From assembly GCA_002352375.1 (NCBI GenBank), contig DEIH01000204.1:1-12521 (forward strand): a stretch of 12,521 bases of DNA, written 5' to 3'. The notes beneath the pieces were generated by a model, which saw nothing but the letters and a program-made list of their open reading frames with translations, made no database searches and had not been told where the DNA came from. Below are positions 5,342 through 12,521 of this stretch, piece after piece (position 1 is the first letter of the stretch; the number at the start of each line of letters is the position of its first letter). The stretch comes from Spirochaeta sp. UBA2779. GTDB lineage: Bacteria > Spirochaetota > Spirochaetia > DSM-2461. Position numbers and translations under genes: made by a program.

Positions 5342-7174
5342 ATGAAAAGAAATATTTTACTGATATTAGTACTCATCAGTACGGTTTCGCTGCTGTCCGC
5401 AGCCGGTACGAAAGAGTCTGATCAGGGCTCTTCTGCCGGTCAAGGTACTGCAGATGCCGCAGGGATGAATATCAAGAACCCGGATACCTTTGTTGAAGCA
5501 ACCAGCAATTCTGTGGAAACATTGGATCCCCAGTTTATGCTGAGTACTGCGACAATGGAACTATCCTACAACGTTTATGATTCACTGCTGGACCACCCCG
5601 ATGGGGATATGTCTAAACTCATTCCTTCCATTGCTTCCGAGGTTCCCACCTTGGAGAATGGTTTGATTAAAATCGAATCTGATGGTACGACATACATCAC
5701 TTTTCCTATCAGGACGAACATCAAGTTTCACAACGGTGATACCCTGAATCCCGATGATGTGGAATACACTTTTAAGAGAGCTGTTGTTGTCGGCGCACAG
5801 ACTTCCAGCCTTTCCATGCTTACTCCCAATCTTATTGGCGAGAATTCATTTTCCGATCTCATCGACAGTGTCGGATTCGAAGCGGCCTGGAATACACTGG
5901 ATGAACTTGTCATGGTAGACGGCGATAGTGTTGTGTTTAAACTTCCCAAAGCTTTTGTTCCTTTCCTGGGAATAATGGCCGATGGGGGGAACGGTTCTGC
6001 GATTCTCTCGAAAAGCTGGAGTATTGAGCAGGGTGCATGGCCGGGAACCAAAGAAACCGCTCAGGATTTTCTGAACATTACGATGGAAGAAGATCCTCTT
6101 TTTGATAAGATGATGGGTTCAGGGCCTTTCAAGTTTGTTGCATGGGAACCCTCGAAAAGAATCGTTCTTGAGGCCTTCAGCGATTACTGGCAGGGCGCTC
6201 CCCGGATTCAGAGAGTTGTCAGGACCATTGTACCGGATAATCAGACAGCTCTTCTGATGCTGAAAAATGGTGACGCCGATTTTACAACTGTCAGTGTTTC
6301 CGACCTGGGTCAGGTTGAAGGTGCTCCTGGAATTAAGGTTCTCAAAAATCTTCCTTCCACATGGCTTATGAAAATTAACTTTGTAATGGATATGGACAAG
6401 GGCAGCAGTTATATCGGTAACGGTACGCTGAGTGAGGGGGGAATCCCCAATAACTTTTTCAGTGATATTAATGTCAGAAAAGCCTTTGAGTACAGTTTTG
6501 ACTGGGATGTTTTTATCAACGATGTGTTCCTCGGTGCCGCACAGAAGCCTTATGGGCCAGTCCTTGTAGGCTTTCCCACGGCTAACCCCGATAACCCTCA
6601 GTACTACTTTGATACCGCCAAAGCTGAAGAGTACTTCAAGAAAGCCTGGGGCGGCAAACTCTGGGATACCGGTTTTACCATGACGGCTGTTTACTCAAGC
6701 GGTTCCACCCATAGACAAAGGGCTCTTGAGATTCTGAAGTTGAACATTGAGAACCTGAATCCCAAGTTTCATATTGAGCTTGCTTCACTGCCATGGGCAG
6801 GGTATGTCGGCGCCATTAAGGAAAGCCAGCTTCCTCTGACTCTTTTCGGAATACTTCCTGATGTTTTTGATCCCTACTATCCTCTCTTTGAGCATATGCA
6901 CTCTGCTGGCGGTTACGCCGAGTGGGGTGGTTATATCGACCTGGCAAAAGAGAAATTCGACCCGCTTATTAATGAACTGGGTACCAATTATGATCCTGTA
7001 AGAAGAAAAGAGATTTCCTGGGAACTTCAGAAAATGGATTATGATAATGCTTTGAGCATTTTCCACTTTCAGGCTGTTGAGCATGTTGCCATGCAGGACT
7101 ATGTCCAGGGTTATGTTGCCGGCGCTTTCCCGGGTAACCTTGATTTCTACCCTATCTACAAAGAGAATAAATAA
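5342..7174 (+). CDS. ABC transporter substrate-binding protein, peptide/oligopeptide family (SBP_bac_5)
   Basis: This is a 610-residue exported protein. A classic signal peptide (KR near the start, then ILLILVLISTVSLLSA) ends near residues 20-21 before GTKES. There is no lipobox cysteine, so signal peptidase I cleavage is expected. The mature part follows the DppA/OppA (COG0747) pattern: VETLDPQFM (58-66), IRTNIKFHNGDTLNPDDVEYTFKR, MMGSGPFKFVAWEP, and the INVRKAFEYSFDW-like helix near the middle. At 610 residues it is longer than typical DppA (about 535). Substrate specificity cannot be read. GGAGGA (5328-5333) eight bases before this ATG fixes the start; an upstream in-frame GTG at 5312 lacks such support. 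It heads the operon with two permeases and three enzymes, so it probably captures the compound they metabolise. Confidence 0.9.
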   Translation: MKRNILLILVLISTVSLLSAAGTKESDQGSSAGQGTADAAGMNIKNPDTFVEATSNSVETLDPQFMLSTATMELSYNVYDSLLDHPDGDMSKLIPSIASEVPTLENGLIKIESDGTTYITFPIRTNIKFHNGDTLNPDDVEYTFKRAVVVGAQTSSLSMLTPNLIGENSFSDLIDSVGFEAAWNTLDELVMVDGDSVVFKLPKAFVPFLGIMADGGNGSAILSKSWSIEQGAWPGTKETAQDFLNITMEEDPLFDKMMGSGPFKFVAWEPSKRIVLEAFSDYWQGAPRIQRVVRTIVPDNQTALLMLKNGDADFTTVSVSDLGQVEGAPGIKVLKNLPSTWLMKINFVMDMDKGSSYIGNGTLSEGGIPNNFFSDINVRKAFEYSFDWDVFINDVFLGAAQKPYGPVLVGFPTANPDNPQYYFDTAKAEEYFKKAWGGKLWDTGFTMTAVYSSGSTHRQRALEILKLNIENLNPKFHIELASLPWAGYVGAIKESQLPLTLFGILPDVFDPYYPLFEHMHSAGGYAEWGGYIDLAKEKFDPLINELGTNYDPVRRKEISWELQKMDYDNALSIFHFQAVEHVAMQDYVQGYVAGAFPGNLDFYPIYKENK

Positions 7175-7188
7175 TCTCATATTGAGAT
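7174..7188 (+). other. Small hairpin at the stop codon of the binding-protein gene
   Basis: ATCTCA-TAT-TGAGAT forms a perfect six-base-pair stem starting on the last base of the TAA stop. It lies just before the stronger terminator hairpin and may act as an mRNA-stabilising structure together with it. Confidence 0.35.
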
Positions 7189-7194
7189 AGTACA

Positions 7195-7224
7195 AGGGGG
7201 ATCCCGAAAGGGATCCTCTTTTTT
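7195..7224 (+). terminator. Intrinsic terminator/attenuator between binding protein and permease genes
   Basis: The stem GGATCCC (7199-7205) pairs with GGGATCC (7210-7216) around a GAAA tetraloop (7206-7209). It extends outward by GC and GU pairs and is followed by six T residues (7219-7224). This is a textbook rho-independent structure. The GTG start of the next gene is only 11 bases past the T-run, and its AGGA ribosome site (7225-7228) follows the T-run directly. The hairpin therefore probably terminates partially, leaving abundant binding-protein mRNA and less permease and enzyme mRNA. Confidence 0.85.
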
Positions 7225-7235
7225 AGGAATACCAA

Positions 7236-8270
7236 GTGATTAAATATTTGATAAAACGGTTACTCATGCTGCCGGTGATACTCCTTTTCTTATCGATGCT
7301 GATTTTTTCACTTGTAATGTTTTTAAGCCCTTATGAACGGCTGGCCGTGTTTATCCCGAATGCCGATGCTGTGGGCTCCTCAATCCCCTTTGACGAACTT
7401 GTTTCCAAATACGGCCTGGATAAACCGTTCTATGTACAATACTGGGATTGGGTTCAACGGGTGGCTAATGGTAATCTTGGCTGGTCTCCCTCGGCAAGAA
7501 TGCCGGTGGCGGATGCATTGAAGCGTTACTTCCCCGCTACGGTTGAGCTGATGCTGGTGGGCGGTTTGATCGTATTTCTGGGGGGTATTTATCTTGGTAC
7601 AAAGTCCGCCAGAAACCATAATAAGTTCTTCGACCAGGCCTCCAGGGTAGCAACCACTATAGGTGTTTCTTTGCCGGAGTTTATATTTGGTTTGCTTTTG
7701 CTGGTTCTTTTTTACGGAATACTGGGTATTCTTCCTCCTGGACAGATGAGTGCCTGGGCGGAAGATGTCGTGTATCTTGGTTCTTTTCATCACTATACCG
7801 GCTTTCTCCTCCTGGACTCCCTGCTGAATGGGGAGTTGTATATTTTCTGGGATGTACTGAAGCATCTGATATTACCGGCATTGGCTTATTCCATTGGTCT
7901 TCTCTCGGTGATGCAGAGGATTGTCCGATCTTCCCTGTTGGAAACATTGAAGAAAGATTTTGTAACAACCGCCCGGGCAAAAGGACTGGCTGAATCAGTT
8001 GTTATTAAAAAACACGCCAGAAGAAACTCCCTGCTGCCGGTTGTTACCATCAGCGGCTCTATGGTTGCCAAGATGCTTGGCGGTGCCGCTATTGTTGAAA
8101 CGGTGTTTAATTACCATGGCATGGGTATGTTTATTGTCGTTGCTGCCCAGGGATTGGATTTCCCGGCAATTCTCGGATCGTCTCTACTGATCGGTGTGAT
8201 AATCGTTGTTACCAATCTTGTAGTGGATATTCTCTATACAATTCTGGATCCTACGGTAACATTGGAGTAA
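7236..8270 (+). CDS. ABC transporter permease, DppB type
   Basis: This 344-residue inner-membrane protein has the standard DppB/OppB architecture. An N-terminal anchor (MIKYLIKRLLMLPVILLFL) leads to a periplasmic region containing KYGLDKPFYVQYWDW and NLGWSPSARMPV. Five further membrane segments make up the BPD_transp_1 domain from about residue 95. The cytoplasmic EAA loop, DFVTTARAKGLAESVVIKKH (241-260), contacts the ATPase and is intact. The protein ends ILDPTVTLE. The start is GTG at 7236 with AGGA seven bases upstream; MIKYLIKR is the typical DppB N-terminus. It would pair with the DppC-type protein encoded five bases downstream. No ATPase gene follows, so it must use ATPases encoded elsewhere. 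Confidence 0.92.
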   Translation: MIKYLIKRLLMLPVILLFLSMLIFSLVMFLSPYERLAVFIPNADAVGSSIPFDELVSKYGLDKPFYVQYWDWVQRVANGNLGWSPSARMPVADALKRYFPATVELMLVGGLIVFLGGIYLGTKSARNHNKFFDQASRVATTIGVSLPEFIFGLLLLVLFYGILGILPPGQMSAWAEDVVYLGSFHHYTGFLLLDSLLNGELYIFWDVLKHLILPALAYSIGLLSVMQRIVRSSLLETLKKDFVTTARAKGLAESVVIKKHARRNSLLPVVTISGSMVAKMLGGAAIVETVFNYHGMGMFIVVAAQGLDFPAILGSSLLIGVIIVVTNLVVDILYTILDPTVTLE

Positions 8271-8275
8271 TCGCA

Positions 8276-9148
8276 GTGGAGAAATTAAAGCAGTTCTTTA
8301 AAAATCCCCTTGGTGTAACAGGGTTCATTCTGATTTTATTCTGGCTTATGGTTGCGCTTTTTGCACCGGTGATTGCCCCGTCTCACAGTAATAACAGCCC
8401 TTACATGATTGAACGAATCGGGTTCTCTTCCCTTCCTGTTCCCCCTTCAGAGGATGCCCCCTTCGGGCTGACAAGCGGAGGGTACAATATTTTTTACGGG
8501 ATAGTCTGGGGGAGTCGAACCGCCTTCAGAGTCGGGTTGATTGTTGTTTCAACCACATTGGTTATCGGGGTTATCCTCGGAGGGGTAGGCTCCTTCATAG
8601 GCGGGGCTCTTGATAATATTATTATGAGAATTACCGATCTTGTAATGAGTTTCCCCTTTCTGATTGCCGTAATTATTATGAGTATTGTCCTTGGCAAGGG
8701 TATCGATAAACTCATTATCGCCCTGATTCTCTTCGGGTGGAGAAACTATGCCCGGGTGATGCGGAGTGAGGTTCTTTCCATAAAAGAGCGTGATTTTGTC
8801 AGTGCCGCATACAGTCTCGGAATGAACCGAATCAGAATCTTTCTGGTTCATATTGTACCGAATTCGATCTTTTCAGTTTTTGTCCTTGCCAGCCTTGATA
8901 TTGGTACCATGGTACTCATCTCCGCCTCATTGAGTTTTATCGGTGTGGGTGCAGAACCCGGTTATGCCGATTGGGGACAGATGATTAATTTTTCCCGTAA
9001 CTGGCTGCTGGGTACCATCGATAACCCCATGACTTACTGGTACACCTACCTCTACCCGTCGATAGCGATTTTCTCCTTTGTAATGGGATGGACCCTGATG
9101 GGTGATACCTTAAGAGATGTACTGGATCCTAAAATGGTAAAACGTTGA
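8276..9148 (+). CDS. ABC transporter permease, DppC type
   Basis: This 290-residue inner-membrane partner of the preceding permease has an N-terminal OppC-like anchor (residues 10-35, FKNPLGVTGFILILFWLMVA) and a periplasmic insertion with PFGLTSGGYNIF. BPD_transp_1 helices follow from about residue 85. The EAA loop, ERDFVSAAYSLGMNRIRIFL (171-190), is complete. The protein closes with the conserved GDTLRDVLDPKM. It starts at GTG, with GGAG (8264-8267) overlapping the end of the upstream gene, eight bases before the start. Its TGA overlaps the next gene's TTG start by three bases, indicating coupled translation with the first enzyme of the operon. Confidence 0.92.
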   Translation: MEKLKQFFKNPLGVTGFILILFWLMVALFAPVIAPSHSNNSPYMIERIGFSSLPVPPSEDAPFGLTSGGYNIFYGIVWGSRTAFRVGLIVVSTTLVIGVILGGVGSFIGGALDNIIMRITDLVMSFPFLIAVIIMSIVLGKGIDKLIIALILFGWRNYARVMRSEVLSIKERDFVSAAYSLGMNRIRIFLVHIVPNSIFSVFVLASLDIGTMVLISASLSFIGVGAEPGYADWGQMINFSRNWLLGTIDNPMTYWYTYLYPSIAIFSFVMGWTLMGDTLRDVLDPKMVKR

Positions 9149-9945
9149 GCCGTTATATTATAGACGGCCATACTCATCTGGGCCTGGAATCCTTTATCGT
9201 CGATGAAATACCCAAATGGAAGCTGAAGAAACCGGCCTTTCAGGTGAAGATGGAAAATACACCTGAAGCTCTCCTTGCATCCATGGACAGATCCGGCATC
9301 ACAAGGTCTGCTGTTTTTCCATTCCCTCTGGAAGAGGTGGACAGTATTCAGGCCAATACCTATGTGCTGGATAATTGCCGGCAGCATCCAGAACGCTTTA
9401 TCCCCTTCTCTCTTCTTGATGATGAACCAGAGAGGTGGATAGAACTGGGAACCAATGGGTTTAAGCAGCATTTTCTACTTGCTCCTGAACGCTTTAACGC
9501 CATTGAAGTCTACAGGCCAATTGAACGTTCCGGGCTGCCTCTGGTAGCTCATTTTTCTACCGGCAAGGCTTTAGATGAAGCCCGGACCATTCTTGATATT
9601 GCTCCGGACTTAACTCTGATAATAGCTCACATGGGACGGCAGGTTCCCAATACCGGAGCAGGGGTTCTTGAATTAGCAGCTGCATTGAAAGATGAACCCC
9701 GAGTGTACCTGGAAACATCGACTGTGGATGATGCTGATATAATAAAAAAGGCTGCTGATATTATCGGTGCTGACAGGATTATCTTCGGCAGTGATTTCCC
9801 TTTTAACTCTGATACATGGGAAGAGTCGACTCTACATGAATTAGATACGATTTATTGCAGCTTTAAAGATGAAATAGTGAGAGAAAAGATACTTTATGGA
9901 AATATTCAAAGCCTGATATCTGTTGATTCGGGCAATCAGCAATAA
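9145..9945 (+). CDS. Metal-dependent amidohydrolase, TIM-barrel (Amidohydro_2 type)
   Basis: This 266-residue cytoplasmic protein keeps the amidohydrolase superfamily landmarks. DGHTH (residues 7-11) gives the first-strand HxH metal ligands. GFKQH (105-109) is at the place of the barrel lysine region. H136 (LVAHFS) and H162 (IIAHMG) are later metal histidines, and D217 (FGSDFPF) is the catalytic aspartate at strand eight. This fits PF04909, whose members hydrolyse amides, lactones or imines or decarboxylate aromatic acids; the actual reaction is unknown. The start is a TTG overlapping the permease stop; the next internal Met would delete the HxH motif, so TTG is well supported despite a weak ribosome site. 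It lies between the importer and a second amidohydrolase, which suggests successive steps. Confidence 0.85.
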   Translation: MSRYIIDGHTHLGLESFIVDEIPKWKLKKPAFQVKMENTPEALLASMDRSGITRSAVFPFPLEEVDSIQANTYVLDNCRQHPERFIPFSLLDDEPERWIELGTNGFKQHFLLAPERFNAIEVYRPIERSGLPLVAHFSTGKALDEARTILDIAPDLTLIIAHMGRQVPNTGAGVLELAAALKDEPRVYLETSTVDDADIIKKAADIIGADRIIFGSDFPFNSDTWEESTLHELDTIYCSFKDEIVREKILYGNIQSLISVDSGNQQ

Positions 9946-9958
9946 CAGAGGGTGCTAA

Positions 9959-10708
9959 ATGAAAGGAATAAAACTTTGGGAAAAAACCTGGGCAGAAGCT
10001 GAGAAAATCCTAAATAAGGATTCTATCGTTGTTCTTCCTATCGGCGGCGGATCTAAAGAGCATGGTTGTCATCTCCCTCTGGGTACTGACATGATGGTGG
10101 TGGATGAGATATCAAGCCGGCTTCTGGAGCAGACCGAGATTGTACTGCTGCCGACTTTGAACTACGCTTTTTATCCGGCCTTTATTGACTGGCCGGGCAG
10201 TGTCTCCATTGAATCGGATAATTTCAGGAAGTTTGCCGGTGATATTATAGAATCCATCGCCCGATTCGGCGTCAGAAAGTTTATGATTCTTGACGGTGGT
10301 ATCTCCACTCACTATCCGTTAACCATACTCTCTTATGAACTCTATAATAAATCAGGCCTTAAAGTTGCTGTTACCGATATGTCCGGACTCGGAAAAGAAG
10401 TCGAAGAGGAAATCTGTGAGCAGGAAAGCGGCGGCCATGCCGATGAGAGTGAAACTTCCTGCCTGCTTATTATCAGACCCGATCTTGTGAAGATGGATAA
10501 GGCGGTTAAGGAATATGGAGCTTCGGTGCCCGGGACATTCAGCCCCGCCGGGGTAAAAAAGATCACCTTGAAAACCGGCATGAAAACGGCTAATGGAGCC
10601 CATGGGGATCCAACTCTTGCTACAAAAGAGAAGGGTGAGTTGATTCTTAAAGCTATGACCGACGATCTTGTGGTATTTCTTAATGGTTTTTCCAAAGAGG
10701 GTGAGTAG
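9959..10708 (+). CDS. Creatininase-family protein with altered metal-site motifs
   Basis: This 249-residue protein has the creatininase (PF02633) frame. PIGGGSKEHGCHLPLGTD (residues 27-44) corresponds to the usual PxGSxEQHGPHLPLxTD, and FYPAFIDWPGSVSI (71-84) to the fPGTxSL strand. GGHADESETS (158-167) corresponds to the GHAGxxETS block, with H160 and E165 five apart as in known enzymes. Two conserved metal-ligand sites look changed. The first motif reads KEHG rather than EQHG, so Lys33 sits where the Glu ligand is expected, with Glu34 one residue later. The usual NGHGGN segment reads LDGGIST (111-117), losing its His. Family members hydrolyse creatinine or other cyclic or formyl amides. This one may use other ligands or act on a different substrate. 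GAGGG about six bases upstream supports the ATG. Confidence 0.82.
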   Translation: MKGIKLWEKTWAEAEKILNKDSIVVLPIGGGSKEHGCHLPLGTDMMVVDEISSRLLEQTEIVLLPTLNYAFYPAFIDWPGSVSIESDNFRKFAGDIIESIARFGVRKFMILDGGISTHYPLTILSYELYNKSGLKVAVTDMSGLGKEVEEEICEQESGGHADESETSCLLIIRPDLVKMDKAVKEYGASVPGTFSPAGVKKITLKTGMKTANGAHGDPTLATKEKGELILKAMTDDLVVFLNGFSKEGE

Positions 10709-10716
10709 GAGGGAAG

Positions 10717-11793
10717 ATGGTATCAAGTATCAGAAAAATAAATTTTCAATACGATGGTCTGGCCCTTTCTCCTGTTGAGTCAACGGAACTTCTCGGGGAA
10801 ATCCTCAAGAGAGAACAGTCTGAGGCAGATTCCTACTCCCTGGGGGGTGTTGTTGAAGCTTTGGAACAAAAGATGGCTGGAATACTTGGGAAGGAGCGGG
10901 CCATCTTCATGCCCAGCGGTACTCTGGCCAATCATCTTGCTTTGAAAGCTCTGGCTGGAAACAGCCGTCGGGTTATTGTTCAGGAAAAGTCTCATATCTA
11001 CAACGATTCCGGTGATTGTATGCAGCAGCTCAGCGGTATAAACCTGATACCCTTGAAAAATCAGGAGAAACCCGAGGCTGCCGGTTTTACTCTGGCACAG
11101 GTTAAAGCCGTTATGGATGCATCCTCTGCTGGAAAGGTGAAGACTGATGTGGGTGTTATCTCCATAGAATCACCGGTGCGTAGACTCAATGGAATGGTTT
11201 TCCCACGGGAAGAAGTTCTTAAGATTGTTGCTTTTGCCAAAAAAATGGGAATCCGGACACATCTTGATGGAGCCCGGCTGTTTATTGCCACAGCTTATGC
11301 CGGTATGCCTCCATCAGAATATGCAGCTTCTTTTGATACGGTCTATGTTTCACTTTACAAGTATTTCAACGCTCCTTTCGGGGCCATCCTTGCAGGCCCC
11401 CGGGATATTATTAACGGTATGTACCATCAGAGAAGAATGTTCGGCGGGGGCTTAAATGAAGTCTGGTCTTCTGCTGTGCTGGCTTTGGACTCCCTTGATG
11501 GTTTTGAAGAACGATACAGTACTGTTGTGTCGATGACTGCTGAATTCAAGAAGGCTCTTGGATGCATTCCCGGACTGCAGGTTGATAATCTGCGGAACGG
11601 AACAAATGTATTCAGGTTGAATCTAGACGATTCCATTAAAGCTGAGGTTTTAAGAGAAGATCTTTTAATTCAAGGGATTCAGGTTCCGGTTCCTGAGAGA
11701 AAATTTAACGGATTCTACCTTAAAACTAATGAGAGTCTGCTGAAAGAGCCGATAGAAAGTATTGTTTCAAAATTTAAAAATTGCGGTGGATAG
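10717..11793 (+). CDS. PLP-dependent threonine aldolase/beta-eliminating lyase family enzyme
   Basis: This 358-residue fold-type I PLP enzyme is of PF01212. Recognisable elements are YSLGG (40-44), MPSGTLANHLAL (65-76, phosphate binding), KSHIYNDSG (91-99, with the His that stacks on PLP in threonine aldolases), HLDGAR (182-187, Asp184 to the pyridine nitrogen) and SLYKYFNAPFGA (212-223, Lys215 as Schiff-base lysine). GGGLNEVW follows at 243-250. The usual ENTHNxxGG segment reads ESPVRRLNG (151-159), and the lysine context SLYKYFN differs from the usual SKGLGAP, so substrate range may differ from classical low-specificity L-threonine aldolase. It would release glycine and an aldehyde from a beta-hydroxy amino acid, or eliminate a beta substituent. 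Its AGGAGGG ribosome site overlaps the upstream stop codon. It is last in the operon. Confidence 0.85.
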   Translation: MVSSIRKINFQYDGLALSPVESTELLGEILKREQSEADSYSLGGVVEALEQKMAGILGKERAIFMPSGTLANHLALKALAGNSRRVIVQEKSHIYNDSGDCMQQLSGINLIPLKNQEKPEAAGFTLAQVKAVMDASSAGKVKTDVGVISIESPVRRLNGMVFPREEVLKIVAFAKKMGIRTHLDGARLFIATAYAGMPPSEYAASFDTVYVSLYKYFNAPFGAILAGPRDIINGMYHQRRMFGGGLNEVWSSAVLALDSLDGFEERYSTVVSMTAEFKKALGCIPGLQVDNLRNGTNVFRLNLDDSIKAEVLREDLLIQGIQVPVPERKFNGFYLKTNESLLKEPIESIVSKFKNCGG

Positions 11794-11814
11794 AGCAGGA
11801 TCTTCTTAGATTAT

Positions 11815-12521
11815 TCAATCCCCATGCAGTTCCAGGTTCGGCAAAGGAGCACCGTCCCGGACGAAACGGTCCATCCAATCTTTAATCAGCCGGTTTCTCT
11901 CGTCGATATGTTCTGACAGTGAGTGGTCGGACCCTTCCAGCATAACAAGTCTGAAGGGGTGTTTAAGTTCCATCAGACGTTCGGCCATTTTGATTGAAGA
12001 GAGGGGATTCACCCGCCAGTCTGATGTTCCATGCATAATCAGAATAGGTGTTTTCGGACACATTTTATCAGCCCAATAAATGGGGCTGCGGCTCTTCAGA
12101 GTCATCCTGTTTTCCGGGTTGAATTCCGGTATGAGATCCGAATATACCTCATCCATATCTTTGCGGTCTTCAGTCCATGAAATAAGGTCGGTTACTCCGC
12201 AGCGGATGGAGGCAGCTTTTATTCTATCGGTGAGAGTCAGAGCCTTGTAGGTCATCATTCCCCCGCGGCTTCCGCCCATCATTCCTATTCTTTCCTGGTC
12301 GGCATCGGGGTGTTCCTCCAGCAGGGGAATCAGATTCAGAACATCGTTGATATCATCTCCGCCGAACTGTTCCTGCCCTTCGCCGCCGAGGTTTCCCCGG
12401 TATTGAGAGGCAACAACAACATAACCCCATGAGGCTGCAAGGGCCAGAAATCTGATAACTCTCTCGGGGGTTAAGGCGCCGAATTCCCTGTTCCCACCAC
12501 GGTTGTAGATGATGCAGGGAT
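11815..12521 (-). CDS. Prolyl-oligopeptidase (S9)-like alpha/beta hydrolase, C-terminal part
   Basis: Translation runs open from the right edge of the window to TGA at 11815-11817, about 234 residues, so the N-terminal part lies outside. The fragment begins PCIIYNRGGN, the oxyanion-hole strand, where HGGP-type sequence is usual. It continues through YVVVASQYRGNLGG to the nucleophile elbow MGGSRGGMM (Ser in GxSxG form). The acid is in MHGTSDWRVNP (Asp of SDWRV) and the base in EGSDHSLSEH (His of SDH), so the Ser-Asp-His triad is complete. This is the S9 catalytic domain; members cleave short peptides or esters. A start at the internal Met-Met near 12282 would remove strands and helices before the nucleophile and is not credible. 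It converges on the enzyme operon with 21 bases between stops. Confidence 0.85.
   Translation of the reverse strand, partial: PCIIYNRGGNREFGALTPERVIRFLALAASWGYVVVASQYRGNLGGEGQEQFGGDDINDVLNLIPLLEEHPDADQERIGMMGGSRGGMMTYKALTLTDRIKAASIRCGVTDLISWTEDRKDMDEVYSDLIPEFNPENRMTLKSRSPIYWADKMCPKTPILIMHGTSDWRVNPLSSIKMAERLMELKHPFRLVMLEGSDHSLSEHIDERNRLIKDWMDRFVRDGAPLPNLELHGD

Overview
The window looks like a chromosomal segment from a mid-GC, free-living bacterium. A spirochaete of the Spirochaeta/Sediminispirochaeta type is the best guess. It rests on general impressions: the style of the solute-binding protein signal peptide (ending near SLLSAAGTKES), the codon use and the gene mix. No rRNA, tRNA, CRISPR array, insertion sequence or phage gene is visible.

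Layout, left to right. (1) Positions 1-98 are GC-rich with no supportable gene. (2) On the minus strand, a HigB-type toxin gene is followed by a HigA-type antitoxin gene, overlapping by one base. A candidate promoter with a dyad in its spacer lies just upstream. (3) The plus-strand ychF gene encodes a housekeeping Obg-like ATPase. (4) A membrane and redox locus has two minus-strand TauE/SafE-type membrane protein genes. A 129-bp intergenic region separates them from a divergent plus-strand pair: a 79-residue CxxC thioredoxin-like protein and a PF03773 (ArsP/COG0701) permease. The plus-strand promoter has an 18-bp near-perfect dyad over its -10 box. (5) A plus-strand catabolic-looking operon encodes a periplasmic peptide/oligopeptide-type binding protein, two DppB/DppC-type permeases, a TIM-barrel amidohydrolase, a creatininase-family amidohydrolase and a PLP enzyme of the threonine aldolase/beta-eliminating lyase fold. 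A strong hairpin terminator sits between the binding-protein gene and the permease genes. (6) On the minus strand, converging on that operon, is the C-terminal part of an S9/prolyl-oligopeptidase-like hydrolase that runs off the window.

Interpretation. The operon reads as one substrate-to-product unit. The binding protein and permeases would import an amide- or peptide-like compound, the two amidohydrolases would open C-N bonds, and the PLP enzyme would cleave a resulting beta-hydroxy or beta-substituted amino acid. The ABC ATPase subunits are absent here. The substrate cannot be read from the sequence. The terminator after the binding-protein gene would give more binding protein than permease. 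The redox/permease locus resembles metalloid or toxic-sulfur handling loci, but no regulator gene is present in the window. The two parts most likely to repay work are the catabolic operon, whose creatininase-like protein has altered metal-ligand motifs, and the divergent redox/permease locus with its operator-like dyad.
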